A stretch of 12,111 bases of DNA. Source: Desulfobacteraceae bacterium. GTDB taxonomy: Bacteria; Desulfobacterota; Syntrophobacteria; BM002. Positions 6,444-12,111 of the stretch are shown one piece after another (position 1 is the stretch's first letter; each line of letters opens with the position of its first letter). The notes below the pieces were generated by a model. It saw only the letters and a list, made by a program, of their open reading frames with translations. It did not search any database and was not told the origin of the DNA. Made by a program: the position numbers and the translations under genes. The DNA lies in assembly GCA_002899795.1 (NCBI GenBank), contig PPDG01000169.1:1-12111 (forward strand), in the 5' to 3' direction.

Positions 6444-7112
6444 ATTCTCTTGCTTCGGCTGGGGTGAAAGAGGGGTTGTTGCGTGTTTGGCGAGAATACT
6501 GCGCCTGGATTCTAGCCAAGATAAATTACCTTTGTATATGCTGTCAAACGCGGTTAGCAGGAAAAACAAAATTCTGGACATGACGTTATCAACAAACAGT
6601 AACGTCCTGTAGATCCAAGATATTTTGGGGGCGCAAATATAAAATGCTAAAATTCCAAAGTTTTTTTTCATCGTATAAAAAAAGACAGATATCGTAAACA
6701 TAGACTGTTTATCAACAAAATCTCCGTCGATAGGATACTAAGAGAATCTGCGATTTTCTCTCGATTCCTAAGAAAATCTCATAGCATATCTTTTTTCCCG
6801 GGTGGTTGGCGTATGTTAGTCTTTAAAACAATTCCTCTCAGGCGGTTTTCAGTGCCCGAATTTTTTGGCGGCTCAGGAGAGCAATGGCTGCGAATTGCCT
6901 GATAGTAAATCTGAGTGGGCTTTGTTTGCAGCTAGGTGTTTTTCATCTGCCTCAACACCTTGGGATGGTTTTGAGCAGATATTAACTAATCTTACCAACA
7001 TAATTTTTCCTGTTCTTTTCGCCGGGGAGGTCGTAGGAGTTTTCTCGAAAATTGATAGCTGATGTTTGTCAACTGAGGTCACGAGGTAACTTGTTCTGAT
7101 TGTGAAATGAAA
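6444..7112. other. AT-rich intergenic region without a convincing gene
   Basis: Bases 6580-6790 are clearly AT-rich. TTATCAACAAA occurs twice in the same direction (6586-6596 and 6709-6719), and its first nine bases differ at one position from the DnaA-box consensus. GATTTTCT (6752-6759) and AGAAAATC (6771-6778) form an 8-bp hairpin with an 11-base loop. A 33-codon ORF at 6884-6985 (+) has AGGAG before its ATG but no recognisable product. Longer frames on both strands across 6865-7082 show no domain. I see no RNA gene. Confidence 0.4.
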
Positions 7113-7306
7113 ATGCCTTTGCTAGTGTCTCTTCTGTCGTTCCAAAGCTCACGGTCTGGTCACTTCAAGCCCGGCTGTGCCCGGGGGAAGGCACCCCCTC
7201 CCTGTTCCCCGTTCCTGCGGAACGGGGCCAGGGGCTCCCCCAACCACAGCCGCGGAAGTGGCACAGACCTGCCACAGTCACTCAGAAGAGACACCAGCAA
7301 AGGCAT
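7113..7306. repeat. 194-bp long inverted repeat with GC-rich hairpin core
   Basis: Outer arms 7113-7136 and 7283-7306 are inverted copies identical at 23 of 24 bases. Inside, GGTCTG (7153-7158) and CGGCTGTG (7172-7179) pair with CAGACC (7264-7269) and CACAGCCG (7245-7252). The core is a perfect 9-bp stem, CCCCGTTCC (7207-7215) with GGAACGGGG (7219-7227), around TGC. The whole segment can fold back on itself. The open frame at 7107-7337 runs straight through both arms and is not a gene. It may be a miniature transposable element or a structured RNA. Confidence 0.7.
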
Positions 7307-7460
7307 AGGGGCAGGCTGCGAAACAACGAGCATCTGAGCAACCTGTATTGTGGTATCGCAGCATCGCTAGGGCATGCATGAAAATGTGGTGCTTTGTTTA
7401 AAGGAACATTGCCACTAAATGGCGCGAATTGCTCGTTGTGCAGTAGCCTTTCCCTATGCC
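7302..7460. repeat. Second long inverted repeat sharing an end with the first
   Basis: Segment 7302-7332 and the reverse complement of 7430-7460 match at 25 of 31 bases, with perfect blocks GGCATAGGG at the outer end and ACAACGAGCA at the inner end. The loop is 97 bases. Its left end overlaps the right end of the preceding inverted repeat by five bases, so 7113-7460 is one composite palindromic region. No ORF is seen in it. Confidence 0.6.
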
Positions 7461-7506
7461 AGGGTCGTAAATGGTATTTTTGGGGAAACTCCTGGCCATC
7501 TTCACC

Positions 7507-7535
7507 TTGACAATGGAGTAGAGGGAAGTTAATAT
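7507..7535 (+). promoter_or_regulatory. Candidate sigma70-like promoter of frdCAB
   Basis: A perfect -35 box, TTGACA (7507-7512), is followed after 17 bases by TAATAT (7530-7535). This predicts a transcript start near 7542 and a leader of about 145 bases before frdC. The leader contains a weak stem, AGTCAG (7579-7584) with CTGACT (7628-7633), enclosing CCTG/CAGG. It is the best promoter match I found in the window. Confidence 0.55.
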
Positions 7536-7687
7536 TCCGACTTCTGATGTTAAGAAATGCACTATCCTTGAGTTTTGAAGTCAGCCTAATCCTGGAACAC
7601 CTTAGCAGTCCTTCAGGAATTCGGAGTCTGACTCTTTATCCCTTCCACAAACAAAAAGATCACATACGATAAAGTCAGGGGGTAGAC

Positions 7688-8335
7688 ATGGCGGTGAATA
7701 CAACCACCTATGTTCGGTCATCAAGTAGGACTTCCGCTTACCTTGACTGGCTACAAATGCTCACAGGTGCAGCCCTTATTCTGTTTATGTGGAGTCACAT
7801 GATCTTGGTGGCCAGTGTGATCCTGGGTGCAGGTGTGATGAATGCTCTCGCCGGATTTCTCGAGGAGACTTACATGGCCCAGGTGGGTGGGCCAATTATC
7901 GGCTGCATATTCTTGTTCCACTTCATCCTGGCAGCCCGTAAGGTTCCCTTTCGCGCCGAGCAACAGTCCACCATCTGGAAGCTCAGCCGACAGCTTCGCC
8001 ATACCGACACCTATCTCTGGCTCGTCCAGGCCACTACCGCCATGATTATCCTGATCATGGGCTCCATTCATATGTGGACGGTACTCACTGACCTACCCAT
8101 CACAGCGGCCAAGAGTGCTGCGCGAATTCAGGGAGGATTCTGGTTCGTCTTTTACTTGATTCTCCTGCCCTTAGTGGAACTCCACGTGGGGATCGGTTTC
8201 TATCGAATCGCTGTGAAGTGGGGCTTTGCCCGACGAAAAGATCGAAAGAAGTTCAAGAAGCTTGAAAACTACCTGACAGCGATCTTTATAGCCATTGGCC
8301 TTATCGCTCTTCTGCGGTTCCTCTTGTTGAAATAA
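7688..8335 (+). CDS. frdC: Succinate dehydrogenase/fumarate reductase cytochrome b subunit (dihaem)
   Basis: The 215-residue protein has five hydrophobic helices (about 23-46, 67-84, 110-132, 150-172, 195-213) and fits the single-anchor, two-haem type B family known from Wolinella FrdC. Four histidines, H37, H78, H128 and H166, have the spacing of the Wolinella haem ligands. E164 in VELHVG falls where the proton-path glutamate of Wolinella lies (E180), and E59/E60 fall near its menaquinol-site glutamate (E66). It anchors the flavoprotein and iron-sulfur subunits in the membrane and exchanges electrons with quinone, most likely menaquinone. AGGGGG lies about 5 bases before the ATG. The stop codon forms part of the ribosome site of frdA, 6 bp downstream. 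Confidence 0.94.
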   Translation: MAVNTTTYVRSSSRTSAYLDWLQMLTGAALILFMWSHMILVASVILGAGVMNALAGFLEETYMAQVGGPIIGCIFLFHFILAARKVPFRAEQQSTIWKLSRQLRHTDTYLWLVQATTAMIILIMGSIHMWTVLTDLPITAAKSAARIQGGFWFVFYLILLPLVELHVGIGFYRIAVKWGFARRKDRKKFKKLENYLTAIFIAIGLIALLRFLLLK

Positions 8336-8341
8336 GGAGGG

Positions 8342-10189
8342 ATGTCATTGGAAACTTTATTTACAGATGTGTTGTGTATAGGTGCCGGGCTGGCAGGTGA
8401 GCGCGTTGCCGTTGAGGCGGCCTCAGCCGGTTTTAGCACCATTTGCCTGAGTATTGTGCCTCCCAGAAGATCCCATTCATCCGCAGCCCAGGGAGGTATG
8501 CAGGCAGCCCTTGGCCATTGCGCTATGGGAGAGGGCGACTGCCCCGACGTCCACTTTGAGGACACAGTGAAAGGCTCCGATTGGGGTGCTGATCAGGAGG
8601 TGGTACGCCTTTTTGTTGAAAGAGCTCCCGAGGCTGTTAGGGAGATGGCCTTTTGGGGGATCCCGTGGAACCGGGTTGTGCCGGGAAGATCTGCTTATTT
8701 CAAGGGTGGAAAAGAATTCGAAAAGGTGGAGGCAACCGAGAAGGAGGGACTGATAACCGCAAGATCCTTCGGTGGGACCGCCAAGTGGAGAACCTGCTAT
8801 ACCTCGGATGGCACCGGGCACACGCTGCTCTACACCATGGACAACAAGGTGGTGGAGTTAGGTGTCACTGTCCATGACCGGGTAGAGGCCATTGCACTCA
8901 TCCATGACGGAGAAACCTGCACGGGTGTTGTGGCCAGATGTCTGAAGACCGGAAAACTCAGGGTTTATCTGGCCAAGGCAACGCTCATTGCCACAGGCGG
9001 TTACGGTAGGATCTACCGGGAGACCACCAACGCGGTGATTAATGACGGCGGGGGTGCCATTATCGCCCTTGACACCGGAGTGGTTCCCTTGGGCAATCCT
9101 GAAGCGATTCAGTTTCATCCCACCGGTATCGTTCCCACCAATATCCTGGTGACCGAGGGCTGCCGGGGCGACGGTGGAACCTTGTTGGATGTGAATGAAA
9201 ACCGGTTCATGCACGAGTATGAGCCTGAAAAGGCAGAGCTGGCATCCCGGGACGTGGTATCCCGCTGGATGACCCATCACATTCGCCAGGGGCTTGGGGT
9301 CAAAAGTCCCTACGGCGACCATCTCTGGCTGGATATCCGCCACCTGGGTGAACATCACATCAAGACCAAGCTCAGAGAAGTTGAGGAGATCTGCAATAAT
9401 TTCCTGGGCGTCGATCCCATCACCCAACTGATTCCGGTGCGGCCGGCTCAGCATTACACCATGGCAGGAGTCCGGACCAATAAAGATGGTGCCGCTTATG
9501 GGCTCAAAGGGCTCTTTTCGGCTGGTGAGGCCGCGTGCTGGGATATGCACGGTCTGAATCGGCTGGGGGGGAACTCTCTGGCCGAGACGATTGTTGCCGG
9601 AAAGATTGTGGGCGAAAAAATTGTTGAGTTCCTCCATGGTTACGAGGTCCAATACAACACAGGCGTAATCAGAGATGCTGTGATCAGGCAACAGGAGCGG
9701 ATCGACGGGTTAATTTCAGGCAAAGACGGCAATGAAAACGTCTATGAGATCCGCAACGCTATGCAGAATGAGCTCATGGATCGAGTGGGGATCTTTAGAA
9801 ACGGTTCGGATCTGCAAAAGGCGGTGGACAACCTGCAGGAGATCTATGCACGGGCCCAGCAGGTGGGCCTGCGCTCAAACGGCATTGGGGTTAATCCTGA
9901 ATTGACACTTGCTTTAAAAATCCAGGGCATGGTGAAGCTGGCTCTTTGTACGGCCTGCGGGGCGCTGCAGCGCACTGAGAGCCGGGGCTGCCATGCCCGG
10001 GAGGACTATGAGGCCAGAAATGACCGGGATTGGTGGAATCGGACTCTGGCGACCTGGAAAGAGGGAGATGACCTACCGACTCTCAATTACGAACCCGCCA
10101 CAGAGACTGTGGAGCTCCCTCCAGCTGAGAGAGGGTATGGTGTTTGTAAGATCATCAGCTGCGACGGCGAAATCATAGGAGAGGAATAA
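8342..10189 (+). CDS. frdA: Succinate dehydrogenase/fumarate reductase flavoprotein subunit
   Basis: This 615-residue subunit interconverts succinate and fumarate. It shows the FAD-binding GAGLAG (14-19), the covalent FAD histidine H45 in RSHSSAAQGG, FHPTG with H259, TEGCRGDGG (271-279), the catalytic arginine R303 in ASRDVVSR, H371 in RPAQHYTMAG and R407 in GLNRLGGNS. All have the order and spacing of Wolinella FrdA, so the enzyme should be active. Start choice: the AAGGAGG made by the frdC stop ends one base before ATG 8342, which is too close. TTG at 8348 is in frame, has 7-base spacing and gives METLFTDVLC, and may be the true start. Direction (succinate oxidation or fumarate reduction) cannot be read from sequence. 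Confidence 0.97.
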   Translation: MSLETLFTDVLCIGAGLAGERVAVEAASAGFSTICLSIVPPRRSHSSAAQGGMQAALGHCAMGEGDCPDVHFEDTVKGSDWGADQEVVRLFVERAPEAVREMAFWGIPWNRVVPGRSAYFKGGKEFEKVEATEKEGLITARSFGGTAKWRTCYTSDGTGHTLLYTMDNKVVELGVTVHDRVEAIALIHDGETCTGVVARCLKTGKLRVYLAKATLIATGGYGRIYRETTNAVINDGGGAIIALDTGVVPLGNPEAIQFHPTGIVPTNILVTEGCRGDGGTLLDVNENRFMHEYEPEKAELASRDVVSRWMTHHIRQGLGVKSPYGDHLWLDIRHLGEHHIKTKLREVEEICNNFLGVDPITQLIPVRPAQHYTMAGVRTNKDGAAYGLKGLFSAGEAACWDMHGLNRLGGNSLAETIVAGKIVGEKIVEFLHGYEVQYNTGVIRDAVIRQQERIDGLISGKDGNENVYEIRNAMQNELMDRVGIFRNGSDLQKAVDNLQEIYARAQQVGLRSNGIGVNPELTLALKIQGMVKLALCTACGALQRTESRGCHAREDYEARNDRDWWNRTLATWKEGDDLPTLNYEPATETVELPPAERGYGVCKIISCDGEIIGEE

Positions 10190-10190
10190 G

Positions 10191-10931
10191 ATGGCGAGAA
10201 AGCTGATCTTCAACATATTCCGCTACAATCCGCAGGATCCTCATTCTGTCCCTCATACGGACACCTTTGATCTCGAAGAGACGGAGAGCATGACGCTTTT
10301 TATCGCCCTGACTCAGCTTCGGGAGGAGAAGGATTCGTCGCTTCAGTTTGATTTCTGCTGCCGCGCCGGCATCTGCGGGGCATGTGCCATGATGATCAAC
10401 GGCAGGCCTGGTCTTGCCTGTCACACCCTGATCAAGAACCTGCCTGATGAGATTACGCTCATGCCCCTGCCCATCTTCAAGTTAATTGGCGACCTTTCTG
10501 TGGATACCGGTACCTGGTTTCGGGCCATGCATGAGAAGGTTGAGTCCTGGGTTCACACCAGCAAGAGCTTCGACCCGCAAGCGGAAGAGGAGAGGATGGA
10601 CAATGCTCTTGCCGAGGAGATCTATGAGCTGGAGCGCTGTATAGAGTGCGGTTGTTGTGTGGCCGGTTGTGGCACCGCCAACATGCGGCAGGATTTTGTG
10701 GGGGCAGTGGCCATGAACCGGATAGCCCGCTTCATCATGGATCCGAGAGATCAACGCACTGAAAAAGAGTATTTTGAGGTGATCGGTACCGATGAGGGTA
10801 TATTCGGCTGTATGGGTCTTTTAGGGTGCGAGGATGTGTGTCCCAAACATCTTCCTTTGCAAGACCAACTCGGCATTCTCCGCCGCAAGATGGGCTGGAG
10901 CGCCGTCAAGCAACTCTTCCGCAGGTCTTGA
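10191..10931 (+). CDS. frdB: Succinate dehydrogenase/fumarate reductase iron-sulfur subunit
   Basis: The 246-residue subunit passes electrons between the flavin and the haem subunit through three clusters. The N-terminal plant-type ferredoxin domain holds [2Fe-2S] ligands C57, C62, C65 and C77 (CRAGICGAC, then GLAC). The C-terminal domain has C150-xx-C153-xx-C156-xxx-C160 (CIECGCCVAGC) and C207, C213 and C217 (CMGLLGCEDVCP). This fits [4Fe-4S] on C150, C153, C156 and C217 and [3Fe-4S] on C160, C207 and C213. No ligand is missing. It starts one base after the frdA stop, with GGAGAGG as ribosome site inside the end of frdA. It is the last gene of frdCAB and faces the fumarase genes. Confidence 0.97.
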   Translation: MARKLIFNIFRYNPQDPHSVPHTDTFDLEETESMTLFIALTQLREEKDSSLQFDFCCRAGICGACAMMINGRPGLACHTLIKNLPDEITLMPLPIFKLIGDLSVDTGTWFRAMHEKVESWVHTSKSFDPQAEEERMDNALAEEIYELERCIECGCCVAGCGTANMRQDFVGAVAMNRIARFIMDPRDQRTEKEYFEVIGTDEGIFGCMGLLGCEDVCPKHLPLQDQLGILRRKMGWSAVKQLFRRS

Positions 10932-10949
10932 CATCCTGTTCTCTCGCCC

Positions 10950-11054
10950 GAGCCCTGCGGGCTCTCGAGTCCTCAGAGAAAAGTATTTCAATGGACGCGA
11001 TCGAATCGCTTAAAGGCCCCGCCATGCGGGGATCCCGATGAATTCTCATCGGGA
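10950..11054. repeat. Row of four short hairpins downstream of frdB
   Basis: Four perfect small stem-loops follow each other: GAGCCC-TGC-GGGCTC (10950-10964), GCGAT-CGA-ATCGC (10997-11009), CCCCGC-CAT-GCGGGG (11017-11031) and TCCCGATGA-ATTC-TCATCGGGA (11033-11054). None is followed by a T-tract. They sit between the frdB stop and the large terminator-like hairpin and may stabilise the 3' end of the frd mRNA. This is most of the gene-free 10932-11239 gap. Confidence 0.6.
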
Positions 11055-11058
11055 CAAA

Positions 11059-11118
11059 TGTGGAGGGGTCTTTGGGGCTAAAATAAACTTGCTTATTTGA
11101 GCCCCAAAGATCCCCACA
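11059..11118. terminator. Bidirectional terminator between frdB and the fumarase genes
   Basis: A 60-base inverted repeat pairs TGTGGAGGGGTCTTTGGGGC on the left with GCCCCAAAGATCCCCACA on the right, extended inward by AAATAA/TTATTT around a short ACTTGC loop. The inner A/T pairs mean each strand ends its stem with A/U-rich sequence. Its place between convergent genes fits shared termination of frdCAB and fumarase transcripts. There is no long T-run, so the efficiency is uncertain. Confidence 0.6.
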
Positions 11119-11187
11119 TAAACCTTTATAGCGATTCTCCTGCTTGGTAGCCAAAGTTTAGTTATATTTAATAGAGTTCTCAGAGTG

Positions 11188-11205
11188 CTCTGTGACCTCT
11201 GTGAG
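11188..11205. repeat. Degenerate CTCTGTG tandem
   Basis: CTCTGTGACCTCTGTGAG contains two CTCTGTGA-like units, and a CTCAGAG just upstream (11180-11186) can pair with part of it. It is a short example of the oligomer-type intergenic repeats also seen at 11811-11985. Confidence 0.4.
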
Positions 11206-11239
11206 AGCTTCAAATGGTATCCTTGACGAGTGAATCAAG

Positions 11240-11794
11240 CTAGAGAGCGTATTTTTTAACCCCTTCCTCGTAGAGATCATTTCCCCTCACATCATTGACA
11301 ACGATAACCGGAAACTCCACCACTTCCAGCCTCCGAATGGCCTCCGGCCCCAGCTCTTCATAGACGACGATCTCAGCATTTTTTATGGTCTGGGCCATAA
11401 GGGCACCAGCGCCGCCTATCGCTGCAAAATAGACAGCCTTGAAGGTAGCCATGGCATCCTTTACATCCTGGTTTCTAGCGCCTTTACCTATCATGCCCTT
11501 CAGCCCGAGGCGCATGAGCTCCGGAGCGTAAGCGTCCATGCGGTAGCTGGTGGTGGGGCCGGCCGCGCCAACAGGCCTGCCAGGTTTGGCGGGGGAAGGG
11601 CCGACATAGTAAATGATCTGCCCCTGCATCTCTAAGGGCAGAGGCTTGCCAGCCTGAATCAGGTCAGTCAATCGCTTGTGTGCAGCGTCTCTTCCAGTGT
11701 AGATAGCGCCGCTGATCAAAACCCGGTCACCTATCTGCAAACCTTCCACATCCGCATCACTCAAAGGTGGAGATAATCTTATCGTCTTACTCAT
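11240..11794 (-). CDS. Class I fumarate hydratase, beta subunit
   Basis: From ATG at 11794 this is a 184-residue protein, the usual size of the separate beta subunit of two-part, oxygen-sensitive [4Fe-4S] fumarases (equivalent to the C-terminal domain of E. coli FumA). Motifs include SGAIYTGRDAAHKR (28-41), YYVGPSPAKPGRPVGAAGPT (62-81), TSYRMD (82-87), GKGARN (103-108) and GGAGAL (127-132). The arginine of GRDAAH, the GPTT threonine and the GKG lysine correspond to active-site residues in this family. With the alpha subunit, which holds the cluster, it hydrates fumarate to malate, next to Frd/Sdh in the same pathway. The ribosome site is AAAAGGAA. An in-frame ATG at 11869 would add 25 residues coded only by low-complexity repeat and is rejected. 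Confidence 0.94.
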   Translation of the reverse strand: MSKTIRLSPPLSDADVEGLQIGDRVLISGAIYTGRDAAHKRLTDLIQAGKPLPLEMQGQIIYYVGPSPAKPGRPVGAAGPTTSYRMDAYAPELMRLGLKGMIGKGARNQDVKDAMATFKAVYFAAIGGAGALMAQTIKNAEIVVYEELGPEAIRRLEVVEFPVIVVNDVRGNDLYEEGVKKYAL

Positions 11795-11810
11795 TTTGTT
11801 TCCTTTTAGG

Positions 11811-11985
11811 TGTAAGGCGCAAGGCGTAGGGCTCAGGGCCCTAGGCATGGAGCATGGGGCATAGGGCAAATTAAAAAACCTTACCTTTATGCTCTATGCC
11901 TTGCCAAATTCGCAATTCTAAATCTCAAATCGCTGCGTCCCCGTATCGTCCACAAGTGCCCAGTGCTGAGTCCCTAGTGCCTAGT
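11811..11985. repeat. Degenerate oligomer repeats filling the fumarase alpha-beta spacer
   Basis: The 210-bp gap between fumarase subunit genes holds three kinds of near-repeat: GGCATRGRGC-like units at 11811-11868 (GGCATGGAGCATGGGGCATA), one of which pairs with GCTCTATGCC at 11891-11900; an AT-rich run around CAATTCTAAATCTCAAAT (11912-11930); and CCAGTGCTGAG / CCTAGTGCCTAGT units at 11955-11985. No reading frame across it looks coding. Confidence 0.65.
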
Positions 11986-12004
11986 TGAAACGATTGCCCG
12001 CTGA

Positions 12005-12111
12005 CTATAGTACCATCTCCTTGTGTCGTGCGGCGTGGCACTGGATGTTGACTGCGACCGGCAGACTGGCGATGTGAGACGCCATCATATTTACATGTAC
12101 CGCCAGAGAGG
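12005..12111 (-). CDS. Class I fumarate hydratase, alpha subunit, C-terminal 34 residues (partial)
   Basis: On the - strand a frame entering from the right edge ends at TAG (12007-12005) and reads SLAVHVNMMASHIASLPVAV followed by NIQCHAARHKEMVL. The SHIASLPVAVNIQCHAARHKE block is the highly conserved end of the Fe-S-carrying alpha subunit of class I fumarases. The rest of the gene, including the cluster cysteines, lies outside the window. It is the expected partner of the beta subunit gene 210 bp downstream. This unusually wide gap is filled with repeats; the two genes are commonly adjacent or fused. Confidence 0.9.
   Translation of the reverse strand, partial: SLAVHVNMMASHIASLPVAVNIQCHAARHKEMVL

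Noticed and set aside
6444..6701. N-terminal extension of the DHp-like protein to ATG 6701
   Set aside because: The added 86 residues are AT-driven, lack a ribosome site at the possible starts and do not resemble a sensor domain; the 6443 start fits the DHp boundary better.
6865..7082. Overlapping ORFs of 65 (+) and 69 (-) codons
   Set aside because: Neither shows a domain or a clear coding signal. The + frame lacks a good start, and the two strands mirror each other over the same bases. The phrase TNLTNIIFPVLFAGEVVGVF is hydrophobic, but I cannot assign it to any family.
7107..7337. 76-codon ORF on the + strand
   Set aside because: It runs through both arms and the GC core of the long inverted repeat; its composition is explained by the palindrome.
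8858..9691. 277-codon ORF on the - strand
   Set aside because: It is entirely antisense to frdA, whose protein motifs are complete; it is a shadow frame.
11795..11869. Upstream start for the fumarase beta subunit
   Set aside because: The extra 25 residues (MPYAPCSMPRALSPTPCAL...) are translated low-complexity repeat, while ATG 11794 has AAAAGGAA in front and matches the family N-terminus.

Overview
The window looks like chromosomal DNA from an anaerobic bacterium of the sulfate-reducing Desulfobacterota (former Deltaproteobacteria) type. The reasons are a menaquinone-type dihaem succinate dehydrogenase/fumarate reductase (frdCAB), a two-subunit class I (Fe-S) fumarase, a CooC-type CO-dehydrogenase maturation ATPase next to the FolE2 type of GTP cyclohydrolase, and intergenic DNA full of degenerate short repeats and fold-back elements. 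This placement is inference from gene content; no rRNA or other marker is present.

Left part (1-4026, + strand). The window opens inside the C-terminus of a MraY-family phosphosugar transferase. After about 290 bp of repeat-bearing spacer comes a three-gene unit: a membrane class III adenylate cyclase with a periplasmic sensor region and a HAMP domain, a secreted LysM plus NodB polysaccharide deacetylase, and a LysM/TPR lipoprotein. The genes overlap (53 bp, then ATGA), so they are probably one transcript. The theme is the cell envelope: two peptidoglycan-binding LysM proteins and a deacetylase beside a cAMP-producing sensor.

Middle part (4072-7687). A 182-bp fold-back element with near-perfect 20-bp terminal inverted repeats lies between the convergent units and overlaps the folE2 stop codon. 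On the - strand, cooC and folE2 form an operon, possibly with a 41-codon leader ORF. A candidate promoter has a 7-8-7 palindrome directly after its -10 box, which could be an operator. Folate supply and CODH/ACS maturation both serve a Wood-Ljungdahl pathway. Upstream on the same strand is a 93-residue protein resembling a lone histidine-kinase dimerisation domain whose phosphoacceptor histidine is replaced by valine. About 1.2 kb of largely non-coding DNA follows, with two overlapping long inverted repeats and then a good sigma70-like promoter for frdCAB.

Right part (7688-12111). frdC, frdA and frdB encode a complete complex: four haem-ligand histidines, the FAD-linking histidine, catalytic residues and all eleven Fe-S cysteines are visible. 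Converging on it from the - strand are the fumarase beta subunit and, at the very end, the C-terminus of the alpha subunit. The convergent gap holds a row of hairpins and a strong bidirectional terminator. The alpha-beta fumarase gap is about 210 bp and is filled with degenerate oligomer repeats. Frd/Sdh and fumarase together interconvert succinate, fumarate and malate.

I found no tRNA, rRNA, CRISPR array or transposase gene. The most unusual items are the variant MraY end, the histidine-less kinase domain, the palindromic elements and the repeat-filled fumarase operon.
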